Positions 45,088 through 53,312 of a stretch of 64,000 nucleotides of DNA are shown here, one piece after another (within the stretch, counting starts at the first letter, position 1; each line of letters begins with the position of its first letter). Below the pieces are notes generated by a model that did not search any database, was not told where the DNA came from, and saw nothing but the letters and a program-made list of their open reading frames with translations. Origin of the DNA: Halomonas sp. HAL1 (GTDB taxonomy: Bacteria; Pseudomonadota; Gammaproteobacteria; Pseudomonadales; Halomonadaceae); assembly GCF_030544485.1 (NCBI RefSeq), contig NZ_CP130610.1, forward strand, positions 2,728,001 to 2,792,000, read 5' to 3'. A program made the translations under genes and the position numbers.

Positions 45088-45116
45088 ATAACAGGTGGTT
45101 TTGACTGACCAGTCAA
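45088..45116 (-). promoter_or_regulatory. Candidate mnh promoter with a 16-bp palindromic operator over the -35 box
   Basis: On the minus strand TTGACT (45111-45116) and TGTTAT (45088-45093) are spaced 17 bases. The -35 box is one arm of TTGACTGACCAGTCAA (45101-45116), a 6-bp inverted repeat with a 4-base centre, a shape typical of TetR-family operators. The predicted leader to mnhA is about 115 bases. Confidence 0.5.
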
Positions 45117-45129
45117 ACGCTTAAACGCA

Positions 45130-45167
45130 AACAGCCGCTGGCGAAAAAAAACTCGTCTGCGGCTGTT
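45130..45167. other. Inverted repeat with a long A/T-tract loop between hemH and mnhA
   Basis: AACAGCCGC (45130-45138) pairs perfectly with GCGGCTGTT (45159-45167) across a 20-base loop containing eight consecutive A bases on the plus strand. It lies downstream of hemH, so it may end that transcript, but it lacks the usual terminal U-run. Confidence 0.45.
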
Positions 45168-45203
45168 GTCAAGAAATGACTATAGCAAATAAGGTGTTAC
45201 ACG

Positions 45204-46283
45204 TTAGGCAATAGACAACCAACCCGCTAATTCATTATTGATTACTCTTAGTAGCGCTTCGATATGGTCGTCGCGATCATTCAGGCAAGGAATGTAGCTA
45301 AACGTCTCTCCGCCCGCTTCCATAAAGCTATCGCGAATCTCCTCTTCGATCTCTTCCAGGGTTTCGACACAATCTGACGAGAAAGCCGGCGACATAATCG
45401 CAATATGTTTATGCCCCTGCTTGGCAAGCTCCGCTACATGCTTGACGGTTTGCGGGCCAACCCACTTTTCAGGGCCAAACTGTGACTGGAAGGCGGTATC
45501 GACCTCCTCTTTGCTGAAACCAAGCTTCTCACGCAGCAAACGAGTGGTTTTCTGGCACTGGCAGTGGTAAGGGTCTCCCTCCATCAAGTAACGCTCGGGC
45601 ACCCCATGGTAGCTCGCGACAAGCTTGGTGGGCCGGGTCGCAAAACCGTCATAGGCTTCTTGTACCGAGTTAGCCAACGCCTGAACATAGGCAGGATGGT
45701 CGAAATACGCGGGCACTGTGCGAATGTATGGCTGCCACTTCATTTTCATCAACGTACGAAATGCTTCGTCGTTAGCCGTTGCCGTTGTAGGAGAACCGTA
45801 CTGAGGGTAGAGGGGGAAAAAGACGATTTTTTCACAGCCCTTCTCTTTCATTCGGGTCAACACGCTTTTAGTAGAAGGGTTGCCATAGCGCATGCAAAAA
45901 TCGACTTCGACATCGTCACCATAGAGTGCTTTCAGCCGCGCCGTCATTTTTTCGGTTTGAGCCCGGGTAGTGGTTAGCAGCGGGCTTTCGTTTTTTTCGT
46001 TATTCCAAATACTGCGGTACGCCTTACCCGACGAAAAAGGACGCTTAGTCAAAATAATCAACTGCAGCAGTGGCTGCCATTTCCAACCGGCATAGTCGAC
46101 CACGCGCTTATCGGACAGGAACTCACTCAAGTAGCGACGCATTGACCAGTAGTCGGTGGCATCCGGTGTTCCCAAGTTCGCGAGCACAACACCGACCTTG
46201 GCACGCGGCACCGACGGGTGATCACTAGGTGCATGGGCCAACCGACCCTCGCCCGGTTGATCCTTGACGACATTTTCGGTCAT
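45204..46283 (-). CDS. hemH: Ferrochelatase
   Basis: HemH inserts ferrous iron into protoporphyrin IX, the last step of haem synthesis. The 359-residue protein has VGVVLANLGTPDATDYWSMRRYL, MRYGNPST, the FFPLYPQYG segment, and the catalytic His in ASYHGVPERYLMEGDPYHCQC; the Glu of SPAFSSDCVETLEEIEEE is also conserved. The CxC and later Cys could hold a [2Fe-2S] cluster in some family members, but this is not certain here. The ATG has AGGAG nine bases upstream. It is divergent from the photolyase gene. Confidence 0.96.
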   Translation of the reverse strand: MTENVVKDQPGEGRLAHAPSDHPSVPRAKVGVVLANLGTPDATDYWSMRRYLSEFLSDKRVVDYAGWKWQPLLQLIILTKRPFSSGKAYRSIWNNEKNESPLLTTTRAQTEKMTARLKALYGDDVEVDFCMRYGNPSTKSVLTRMKEKGCEKIVFFPLYPQYGSPTTATANDEAFRTLMKMKWQPYIRTVPAYFDHPAYVQALANSVQEAYDGFATRPTKLVASYHGVPERYLMEGDPYHCQCQKTTRLLREKLGFSKEEVDTAFQSQFGPEKWVGPQTVKHVAELAKQGHKHIAIMSPAFSSDCVETLEEIEEEIRDSFMEAGGETFSYIPCLNDRDDHIEALLRVINNELAGWLSIA

Positions 46284-46384
46284 TACACTTGCTCCTGGAA
46301 AATAACGGTGTCACTGATCACTAATACAATTTATGAATACCAGAGGGCTAAATCCTATCACTTTTCGGCAAAGCGGCGGCATAA

Positions 46385-46414
46385 AGTTATACTATTGACA
46401 TCATTTGTATAACT
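46385..46414 (+). promoter_or_regulatory. Palindromic candidate operator upstream of the FeS photolyase gene
   Basis: AGTTATAC (46385-46392) and GTATAACT (46407-46414) are perfect inverted arms 14 bases apart (centre spacing about two helical turns), ending 12 bases before the ATG. A TTGACA sits in the centre, but no matching -10 is clear. Confidence 0.5.
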
Positions 46415-46426
46415 ACAGGCCAACTC

Positions 46427-48013
46427 ATGTCTAAGCCTCTGCTTCTAGTACTCGGCGACCAGCTCTCTTTTTCACTCACAACGCTGCAAGAAGCCCCCAC
46501 CAATGCGGTCGTTGCTCTGTGCGAAGTCGCTGAAGAAGCACGCTATGTGCCTCATCATATTCACAAAATCGCCCTTTTTTTGGCCGCCATGCGTCACTTT
46601 GCCCAGGCACTGCGTGATAAGGGTTTCCAAGTCCATTACAGCGCCCTGGATGATGCCGATAATTGCCACTCCCTCATTGAGGAAGCCGAGCGTATAGCCG
46701 CACAGTATGGCTGCGACGAGATACGCGTTGCGCGGCCTGGAGAGTGGCGGCTGTGGAAGACGATGCACCAGCGTGAAGACGCCACGATTCCCTGGCGGCT
46801 TCTTGAAGATGAGCGTTTTTTTACGACGCCCAGCGATTTTAGCCAGTGGGCAAGTGGCCGCAAACAGTTAAGACTTGAGTATTTTTACCGTGAACAGCGC
46901 AAGCGGACCGGATTCCTGATGGAGGGCGATGAGCCTGCTGGCGGCAAGTGGAATTTTGATCACGATAATCGCCAGCCCATCAAGTCAGCGCTTGAGTTTC
47001 CTGAGCTGCCACAACACCGCCAAGACAAGCTTACCCAAGACGCTCTGGCCGATGCGGAACGCCACTTTAGTGATCATATGGGCACACTGACGAACTTTAA
47101 CCTTCCGGTGACCCGTAAGCAGGCATTAGTGGATCTTAAGCACTTTATGCAGCATGGATTGGCTCAGTTTGGCCGCTATCAGGATGCCATCAGCGATTCC
47201 GCACCCTATTTGTATCACTCGCGACTCTCTGCCGCGATGAACATCGGCCTACTGTCTCCTCATGAGGTTTGCGAAGCCGCAGAGCAGTGTTATTACACCG
47301 GTGAAGCCCCGATTAATGCGGTTGAAGGATTTATCCGTCAAATTCTTGGCTGGCGCGAATACGTGCGCGGGCTCTACTGGACACAGATGCCCAGCTACAA
47401 AAGCGCCAACCCACTAGGCTTTAAGCGCGAACTACCAGCCTTTTATTGGGACGCAGACACCGATATGCGGTGCCTAAATCGCGCCGTTCAAATGACCATC
47501 GACAATAGCTACGCCCATCATATTCAACGGCTAATGGTCACTGGCAACTTTGCCCTCCTCTGTGGCGTCAAACCGGAAGCTCTGTGCGATTGGTACTTAG
47601 CGGTTTATGCCGATGCCAGCGAGTGGGTGGAACTGCCTAATACCTTGGGCATGGTACTCCATGCCGATGGTGGCTTAATGGGCTCCAAGCCCTACTGTGC
47701 CTCGGGTAAATATATCGACAAAATGTCAGATCACTGCCAGCACTGCCGCTACTCGCCAAAACAGGTCATCGGCCCCAACGCCTGCCCTTTCAATAGCCTT
47801 TACTGGCATTTCCTTGAAGCCAATGCGGAGCGATTAAATAAAAACCCACGCATGAAGCTAATCTACGGCTCCCTGAGGCGCATGACCGATGAGAAGCGTG
47901 AAGCTATTCGCCAGCAGGCTGAAAACTTTTTATCACAACTGGAGACATCACCAGGCTACGGGCAATCCTGCCACACGGCAGGCTATGCAATATCCACAAC
48001 CGAACGCCAATAA
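46427..48013 (+). CDS. Bacterial iron-sulfur (6-4) photolyase/cryptochrome (PhrB/FeS-BCP class)
   Basis: A 528-residue flavoprotein of the FeS-BCP (prokaryotic (6-4) photolyase) class. It starts MSKPLLLVLGDQLSFSLTTL, the class N-terminus, and has four Cys at about residues 349, 437, 440 and 453, almost exactly the [4Fe-4S] ligand positions of Agrobacterium PhrB as I recall them. The SYAHHIQRLMV helix carries the conserved His pair at the lesion site. The family repairs (6-4) photoproducts with a lumazine antenna. It is followed nine bases later by the DCC gene. A perfect palindrome lies just upstream. Confidence 0.93.
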   Translation: MSKPLLLVLGDQLSFSLTTLQEAPTNAVVALCEVAEEARYVPHHIHKIALFLAAMRHFAQALRDKGFQVHYSALDDADNCHSLIEEAERIAAQYGCDEIRVARPGEWRLWKTMHQREDATIPWRLLEDERFFTTPSDFSQWASGRKQLRLEYFYREQRKRTGFLMEGDEPAGGKWNFDHDNRQPIKSALEFPELPQHRQDKLTQDALADAERHFSDHMGTLTNFNLPVTRKQALVDLKHFMQHGLAQFGRYQDAISDSAPYLYHSRLSAAMNIGLLSPHEVCEAAEQCYYTGEAPINAVEGFIRQILGWREYVRGLYWTQMPSYKSANPLGFKRELPAFYWDADTDMRCLNRAVQMTIDNSYAHHIQRLMVTGNFALLCGVKPEALCDWYLAVYADASEWVELPNTLGMVLHADGGLMGSKPYCASGKYIDKMSDHCQHCRYSPKQVIGPNACPFNSLYWHFLEANAERLNKNPRMKLIYGSLRRMTDEKREAIRQQAENFLSQLETSPGYGQSCHTAGYAISTTERQ

Positions 48014-48022
48014 GGAATAACA

Positions 48023-48421
48023 ATGAGCCGCTACTCACCACTGAAGGCATCGCTCCCTGTTACGCTGTTTCATGACGGCCACTGCCCTTTTTGTCAGCAA
48101 GAAGTGGCATGGCTTAAAAAGCATCGTCACCAGGAACGCATCGCACTGGTAGATATCCAGGCCAGTGACTTTAACGCTCAGGCGTACGGGCAGGAATTTA
48201 ATGCGATGATGGGCCAACTTCATCTACAAGATAGCCAAGGAGAGTGGTATATCGGGATGGATGCCAGCCGTGCCCTCTATGCAGTGTTGGGCTACCGGCG
48301 GCTGGTGAAGATTTCATGCTTACCGGGTGTACGCGGCGTGATGAATGCCGGTTACCGTTATTTTGCCCGTCGTCGAATACGAATCGGGCGGTGGTGGGAA
48401 AAGCGTAAAGCTAAGAGTTAA
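48023..48421 (+). CDS. DCC/DUF393 thiol-disulfide oxidoreductase-like protein
   Basis: A 132-residue protein named for the DxxCxxC motif, here FHDGHCPFCQQEVAWLKKH. A thioredoxin-like fold is likely. The ALVDIQASDF segment and the C-terminal YRYFARRRIRIGRWW are typical. The role is unknown; redox activity of the CxxC is presumed. The ATG follows AAGGAA by six bases and lies nine bases after the photolyase stop, so the two form an operon. Confidence 0.88.
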   Translation: MSRYSPLKASLPVTLFHDGHCPFCQQEVAWLKKHRHQERIALVDIQASDFNAQAYGQEFNAMMGQLHLQDSQGEWYIGMDASRALYAVLGYRRLVKISCLPGVRGVMNAGYRYFARRRIRIGRWWEKRKAKS

Positions 48422-48458
48422 CGATTTATACGTGAAGCGTTTGGGTTAGCGCGTAAAC

Positions 48459-48761
48459 TTAAAATACTAACGGCATACGCGATGTAAGCGGCTCGCTGTA
48501 ATGAGCGTCACGACCAATTACTTCATCGTGAGGCACGTGCTGTACTAAGTAAGCGCGGTGAATGCCAGCCCGTTTGAGTTCCATATAGGCATCATCCAGC
48601 GAGCGAAATAGCATTGGCTTAGAACGCTGCATCAGCATATGGCGCTCGCCTTCAACATCTTCCAGCTCAACCTGATAAAAACGGCTACCCGAATGGGTAA
48701 TCACGCGAATTTCAAAGTTGTCGTGGCTGGCGACAAACTGCTTAAGATCCTTCAGTTCCAT
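48459..48761 (-). CDS. DUF6482-like small protein
   Basis: A 100-residue soluble protein. I believe it belongs to DUF6482 because of its end, AYLVQHVPHDEVIGRDAHYSEPL, which matches the VQHSAHDEMxG...EPL pattern of that family; the N-terminal half is a beta-rich domain (FEIRVITHSGSRFYQVELED). No function is known. The ATG has GGAGG seven bases upstream. The 243 bases upstream (48762-49004) contain only a short inverted repeat (ATGCCAT/ATGGCAT at 48796-48814) and no gene. Confidence 0.65.
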   Translation of the reverse strand: MELKDLKQFVASHDNFEIRVITHSGSRFYQVELEDVEGERHMLMQRSKPMLFRSLDDAYMELKRAGIHRAYLVQHVPHDEVIGRDAHYSEPLTSRMPLVF

Positions 48762-49004
48762 GGTTCCCTCCTGTTATTTGTCTATGTCATCAAGTATGCC
48801 ATCAGATATGGCATCAGGGCACAGCATGACTGCACCCTATGACGTTCCTGTTGCCCTGTTGTTGCAGTGTTGTGACATCCATTAAAAGATAGACTCACAA
48901 TAGTGGGTTATTCAACAACTGATTTCTTAACCACTAATTTTCAACTACATTCGAGGGCAATAGCGCAAGAGAGTTCCTGACCGAAGCGTCAAGAAGTCGT
49001 TATT

Positions 49005-49298
49005 TTACTGGTATTCAGAAGGGTCGATGGCTTTGCCAAGTGAATTACGGTCAATCCAGTTGCCGCCTTTGGTCTCTTTGTAGCGAAACACGACCTTATC
49101 CCCCACCTTAACGGGCAGCTCTCCATCTTCGGTTTGATAGCTATACTTTTCCCCCTCCACGACCAAATGGTAGCGATAAAGGTCTGGCATACCTAACCAT
49201 TCTTTGAAAGGCCCTTCACGCTCCAGTGCTTCAAGCTCACCGCGACCTTCTAGCTTAGGAAGACGCTGCCGATTACCGCGCCGAAATCCACCTGCCAT
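49005..49298 (-). CDS. Hypothetical small basic protein
   Basis: A 97-residue protein I do not recognise. The N-terminus is basic (GGFRRGNRQRLPKLEGRGEL), and the rest looks beta-rich, with YRYHLVVEGEKYSYQTEDGE and VKVGDKVVFRYKETKGGNWI, reminiscent of a small SH3- or OB-like barrel. No signal peptide, membrane helix or Cys is present. GGGAG lies six bases before the ATG, so it is probably expressed. It stands alone between the DUF6482-like gene and dnaB. Confidence 0.6.
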   Translation of the reverse strand: MAGGFRRGNRQRLPKLEGRGELEALEREGPFKEWLGMPDLYRYHLVVEGEKYSYQTEDGELPVKVGDKVVFRYKETKGGNWIDRNSLGKAIDPSEYQ

Positions 49299-49420
49299 TT
49301 GCTACTCCCGTTTATTTGCATATCATGGGTGGGGCATTATACGAGCTCGCTCCCCATCCTCAAGTGACTCATCACAAAGCTGGCTTTGAAACCGGTCTTC
49401 CCAAACCAGCCTGTAAAAAC

Positions 49421-50809
49421 CTAGTCGCCGAATGCTTGACCGTAGCTATCCGGGGCCAAATCCTCGAAGCGGGTATATTTACCGATAAACGCCATGTGAA
49501 CGGTGCCGATCGGGCCGTTACGCTGCTTACCAATAATTAACTCCGCGATACCTTGGTTATCGGGGTTATCTGGATTATAGACTTCATCGCGATAAACGAA
49601 GGCAATGACGTCCGCGTCCTGCTCAATGGCGCCCGACTCACGCAAATCCGACATGACTGGCCGTTTATTCGGACGCTGCTCCAACGAGCGGTTCAACTGG
49701 GAAAGTGCCACGACTGGACAATTAAACTCTTTCGCCAAGCCCTTCAACGAGCGCGAGATTTCAGAAATTTCACCGGTACGGTTTTCATTGAAGCCGGGGA
49801 TCTGCATTAACTGAAGGTAATCGATCATCACCAGTGCAATATTGCCATGCTCACGCACCACCCGACGCAACCGTGAGCGCATCTCATTTGGCGATAAGGC
49901 CGCGGTATCATCGATAAACAGCTGTTTGTCTTTGAGCAGATTGACGGCGGAGGTTAAGCGCGGCCAATCCTCATCTTCCAACTGCCCGGTACGTACGCGG
50001 GTTTGGTCAATCCTACCCAGCGATGAGAGCATCCTCAGCATCAGGGATTCGGCGGGCATCTCCATAGAGAAGACCATGACCGGCTTGTCGCTGGAAATAA
50101 CCGCATGCTCAACCAGGTTCATCGCGAAGGTGGTTTTACCCATGGAGGGACGACCTGCAATCACCACCATATCCGACGGTTGGAGACCAGTGGTCATCTC
50201 ATCCAAGTCACGGAAACCGGTGGAAAGCCCGGTCATTTCACCTTTCAGGTTAAACAGCTCATCAATGCGATCAACGGCTTTGGTCAGCAAATCGCTCATA
50301 CCGATAGGACCGCCGGTTTTAGGACGCTCCTCGGCAATCTGGAACACTAACCGTTCCGCTTCATTGAGCAATTCATCCGCCGGACGCCCTTGAGGGGAAA
50401 AAGCGCTATCGGCGATTTGGTTAGCAGCCCGGATCAATTTACGCAGCGTTGCCCGCTCACGCACGATATCGGCGTAGGCGCGAATATTACTGGCAGAGGG
50501 CGTGTTACGCGCAAGCTCGGCTAAAAACGCTAACCCACCGACCGTATCCAAGTGATCCCGCGCTTCCAGCGCTTCGGAAAGCGTTACCACGTCCAATGGC
50601 TGACCGGATTCAGCCAGATGAATCATCACGTTGAACACTAAACGGTGCTCATAACGGTAGAAATCATCCGCCACCAAGCGCTCTGAGACGTTATCCCAGG
50701 CTTGGTTATCCAGCATTAGCCCGCCTAATACCGACTGCTCCGCCTCCAGAGAGTGCGGCGGCAGTTTTAGCGCTGCCGTTTCTTTATCAGCAGAAGGCTG
50801 GTCCTGCAT
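49421..50809 (-). CDS. dnaB: Replicative DNA helicase DnaB
   Basis: DnaB is the hexameric replication-fork helicase. The 462-residue protein has the N-terminal domain beginning LKLPPHSLEAEQSVLGGLML and the RecA-like C-terminal domain with Walker A AGRPSMGKTTFAMN, Walker B VMIDYLQLM, and ALSQLNRSLEQRPNKRPVMSDLRESGAIEQDAD split across the arginine-finger region. No intein is present. AAGGAG lies seven bases before the ATG. The region 50810-51111 (302 bases) upstream contains no gene, only the terminator of the ribosomal operon and presumably the dnaB promoter. Confidence 0.96.
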   Translation of the reverse strand: MQDQPSADKETAALKLPPHSLEAEQSVLGGLMLDNQAWDNVSERLVADDFYRYEHRLVFNVMIHLAESGQPLDVVTLSEALEARDHLDTVGGLAFLAELARNTPSASNIRAYADIVRERATLRKLIRAANQIADSAFSPQGRPADELLNEAERLVFQIAEERPKTGGPIGMSDLLTKAVDRIDELFNLKGEMTGLSTGFRDLDEMTTGLQPSDMVVIAGRPSMGKTTFAMNLVEHAVISSDKPVMVFSMEMPAESLMLRMLSSLGRIDQTRVRTGQLEDEDWPRLTSAVNLLKDKQLFIDDTAALSPNEMRSRLRRVVREHGNIALVMIDYLQLMQIPGFNENRTGEISEISRSLKGLAKEFNCPVVALSQLNRSLEQRPNKRPVMSDLRESGAIEQDADVIAFVYRDEVYNPDNPDNQGIAELIIGKQRNGPIGTVHMAFIGKYTRFEDLAPDSYGQAFGD

Positions 50810-50999
50810 AGCGAGCTCCTTTAAATACTACAGCGTAGCCAATAATGAAGAGGGGTATCTTAGCCGGAGCGAGGACGTTCGACCACCGACATCACAGCCA
50901 ATCTAGACATTGTCTGAAAAACGCCAAACCGTAATAGACCAGGCGGATTTATGACACTATCCAGCACTACCGTCTTGCAGCACAGGCGTCAGAAATAAC

Positions 51000-51027
51000 A
51001 AAAGGCGCGGGTTTCCCCGCGCCTTTT
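51000..51027 (-). terminator. Bidirectional-looking terminator after rplI
   Basis: A perfect 12-bp inverted repeat (AAAAGGCGCGGG with CCCGCGCCTTTT) around a 4-base loop has a T-run in both directions. It ends the rpsF-rplI transcript about 85 bases past the rplI stop. Confidence 0.88.
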
Positions 51028-51111
51028 GAGGCGTTCGTGCCAGTACAGTGAGTGACCAAGCACTAAATACTTACTTGGCACTTATCTCGTACTTAAGTAG
51101 CACTTACTTAA

Positions 51112-51558
51112 TTACTCTGCAACTACTACTACACGTACAGTCGTATTCACTTCAGCGTGCAAGTGAATAGCAATGTCGTATTCGCCAGTTTGGCGAATCG
51201 GCCCTGTCGGCATACGCACTTCGCTCTTGGCAATATCGATGCCAGCAGAGGAAATGGCGTCAGCCAGGTCACGCGGACCAATAGAACCGAACAGCTTGCC
51301 TTCGTCGCCTGCTTTGGAAACCAAAGACAGCTCGATGTCGTTTAGCTGCTCAGCGCGCACTTCGGCTTCTGCCTTGCGCTCAGCGGCTTGCGCTTCGAGC
51401 TCAGCACGCTGTGCTTCAAACGCTTCGATGTTGTCTTTGGTGGCCGGTACGGCTAAGCCGTAAGGCACCAAGTAGTTACGACCATAACCAGGCTTCACGG
51501 TGACTTTGTCACCCAGGCCGCCCAGCTTACCAATGTTGTCGAGCAGAATGACTTCCAT
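51112..51558 (-). CDS. rplI: Ribosomal protein L9
   Basis: L9 of the large ribosomal subunit, 148 residues. The N-terminal domain reads [20 protein letters not shown], with [20 protein letters not shown], joined by a long Ala/Glu/Arg helix (about residues 42-78) to the C-terminal domain with [19 protein letters not shown]. It is the last gene of the operon before the terminator. The upstream DUF2232 gene is 15 bases away. Confidence 0.97.
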   Translation of the reverse strand: MEVILLDNIGKLGGLGDKVTVKPGYGRNYLVPYGLAVPATKDNIEAFEAQRAELEAQAAERKAEAEVRAEQLNDIELSLVSKAGDEGKLFGSIGPRDLADAISSAGIDIAKSEVRMPTGPIRQTGEYDIAIHLHAEVNTTVRVVVVAE

Positions 51559-51573
51559 CTCGTAAACCTCTTG

Positions 51574-52425
51574 TCAGTTGCTGCGGGCAAGGCGTGCGCG
51601 AACGTTCGCGAATGTATCAATCAGCCCCAACAGCAGCACAATGAGAATCGTGGGCCAGGTCGTGATTAGCAGCACATAAAATGCTACCAGCCACAGCCCG
51701 TTCATCCCCTTTATTCCAATAAACCCATGCACTAACGCAACGCCAGCTACCAACAGCGGAATCCAACCAAGCATCGCCAGCGCGTGTGCGCCCAGCAGCA
51801 TGCCTATCACTCCAATGACGACCAATACGGCCAGCTCTTTGGGTGTTAAGCGTAGTGCATGAAACTCTTCGCGAAAGCCACCTGGGTTATACAACCCAGC
51901 TTGCCAACTACGCGCAAGCGCTAAACACACTATTGCTGCCAACAGTACGACGAGCCCAGTCACCCCACCCACCACTAACGCGGCGATGGTTTGGGTATCG
52001 TAGCCCTGATTGGCGAATTCCGTGAGCATGCGGTCCACTTCTTCTGAACCTTCCCGCAACTGCTCAAGCATTAACTCTGTGCCGCCTGGTGGGCTGAAGA
52101 TGCCAAGCTGAACCATGACAGCGGCGACCAACGTCCCCACAATCAACGTTTCACCCCAACGCATCCTCTCGCGCAGGATAACGGCCATCAGCGTTACCAG
52201 CAGTATGCTAGCAAGCGGAATGACGTCTCCCTGTGCCCACCACCAGCCAGCCGGCAGTGCTGCAGCGATAATGACTGGCAGCGCAGGTGCAAAACCTTTG
52301 CGTAGCGTCATCAACGCGGCGATGGCTGCCCCTAACCAGAACAGCCAAGGCACTAGCGTTGCCAGGGCCGCCCCGCCTGCTGCGTAAGGCGTGCCCCGCA
52401 TTAGCCATCGGGCTAGTGCCAGCAT
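51574..52425 (-). CDS. DUF2232-like multipass membrane protein
   Basis: A 283-residue inner-membrane protein with eight or so hydrophobic helices. Its place between rpsR and rplI is shared with other gammaproteobacteria, such as pseudomonads, where the gene is annotated as DUF2232/YybS. The cytoplasmic loop LEQLREGSEEVDRMLTEFANQGYD lies near the middle, and TWPTILIVLLLGLIDTFANVRARL closes the protein. The role is unknown. No clear ribosome-binding site is present, so it may depend on coupling to rpsR, which ends 12 bases upstream; a GTG at 52428 is an alternative start. Confidence 0.82.
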   Translation of the reverse strand: MLALARWLMRGTPYAAGGAALATLVPWLFWLGAAIAALMTLRKGFAPALPVIIAAALPAGWWWAQGDVIPLASILLVTLMAVILRERMRWGETLIVGTLVAAVMVQLGIFSPPGGTELMLEQLREGSEEVDRMLTEFANQGYDTQTIAALVVGGVTGLVVLLAAIVCLALARSWQAGLYNPGGFREEFHALRLTPKELAVLVVIGVIGMLLGAHALAMLGWIPLLVAGVALVHGFIGIKGMNGLWLVAFYVLLITTWPTILIVLLLGLIDTFANVRARLARSN

Positions 52426-52437
52426 CACGTTAAACGC

Positions 52438-52665
52438 TTACTGGTGGCTATCGGAGTAGGGCAGCAGTGCCAGATAACGCGAGCGCTTGATAGCAGTCGC
52501 CAACTGACGCTGATAGCGTGCTTTGGTGCCGGTAATACGGCTTGGAACGATCTTGCCGGTTTCGGTGATGTAAGCCTTCAGCGTGTCCAGATCTTTGTAA
52601 TCGATCTGCTTGATGCCTTCAGCGGTGAAGCGGCAAAACTTACGGCGACGGAAAAAACGTGCCAT
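52438..52665 (-). CDS. rpsR: Ribosomal protein S18
   Basis: S18 of the small subunit, 75 residues: [20 protein letters not shown], then [26 protein letters not shown] and [23 protein letters not shown], split across the conserved S18 region. It binds S6 as a heterodimer. The CRF Cys is the usual single Cys in a non-zinc form. It lies 33 bases after rpsF with which it is co-transcribed. Confidence 0.98.
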   Translation of the reverse strand: MARFFRRRKFCRFTAEGIKQIDYKDLDTLKAYITETGKIVPSRITGTKARYQRQLATAIKRSRYLALLPYSDSHQ

Positions 52666-52698
52666 GGACTAGCTCCTTAAAACGTGCAGTGAATAAAA

Positions 52699-53076
52699 TC
52701 AGGCAGTTTCTTCTTCTTCAGCGCGCGGTTTTTCTTCGCGACGCGGACGTTTTTCTTCTGCCGGCTTCATCATCGGGGAAGCTTCAGTAACAGCTTCTTT
52801 GCAGCGAACAACCAGGCTGCGGATAATGGCGTCGTTGTAACGGAAGATATTCTCGATTTCATCGAGAGTTTCGCCGTTACATTCGACATTCATCAGCACG
52901 TAGTGGGCTTTGTGGATCTTGTTGATCGGGTAAGCCAAGTGACGACGACCCCAATCTTCTAGACGGTGCACAGTGCCGCTGTTTTCAGTAACGATGCTGG
53001 TGTAGCGCTCAACCATCGCCGGCACCTGCTCGCTTTGATCCGGGTGGACCATAAACACGATTTCGTAATGACGCAT
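52699..53076 (-). CDS. rpsF: Ribosomal protein S6
   Basis: S6 of the small subunit, 125 residues: [20 protein letters not shown] at the N-terminus, [24 protein letters not shown] in the core, split across the S18-contact strand. The acidic Glu-rich C-terminus ([12 protein letters not shown]) could receive further glutamates if a RimK ligase is present. It leads the rpsF-rpsR-DUF2232-rplI operon. The 236 bases upstream (53077-53312) contain a candidate autoregulatory hairpin and no gene. Confidence 0.97.
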   Translation of the reverse strand: MRHYEIVFMVHPDQSEQVPAMVERYTSIVTENSGTVHRLEDWGRRHLAYPINKIHKAHYVLMNVECNGETLDEIENIFRYNDAIIRSLVVRCKEAVTEASPMMKPAEEKRPRREEKPRAEEEETA

Positions 53077-53160
53077 AGGATCTCCTTGCGGTTTGACAGC
53101 TTCCGTTGTGTGCTACTGCTAAAGGCAGTAAACGACGACAAGGAAGCAAGGAGTTAACTG

Positions 53161-53199
53161 AAGTGCTCCGCCACCGCATTAAACGGCTACCGGGGCATC
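53161..53199 (-). promoter_or_regulatory. Candidate S6:S18-binding mRNA leader hairpin
   Basis: On the minus strand a hairpin can form with TGC/GCA, CCG/CGG and GCCG/CGGT helices separated by small bulges around the loop TTTAATG. It lies about 85-125 bases before rpsF. S6:S18 leaders are known hairpins with CCG-containing bulges. The fit is by eye only. Confidence 0.35.
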
Positions 53200-53312
53200 A
53201 AACAGAACTTTTATTTCAACAACTGTTTTTTAACGACAGTTTCAATTACTAATTCTCACAGCTAACGCCCGCTTGCAGACAAACGGGCGCGTGTATCTTA
53301 GTAGTACGGCGG

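Noticed and set aside
44967..45116. In-frame 50-residue N-terminal extension of mnhA
   Set aside because: The residues are soluble and unlike MnhA, overlap the promoter, and the ATG at 44966 fits the family.
42615..45116. Open frames on the plus strand opposite the mnh genes, as possible antisense proteins
   Set aside because: They are short, compositionally odd, and mirror codon structure of well-conserved membrane proteins.
48796..48814. ATGCCAT/ATGGCAT inverted repeat as an operator or terminator
   Set aside because: It is short, has no U-run, and is not placed near a clear promoter.
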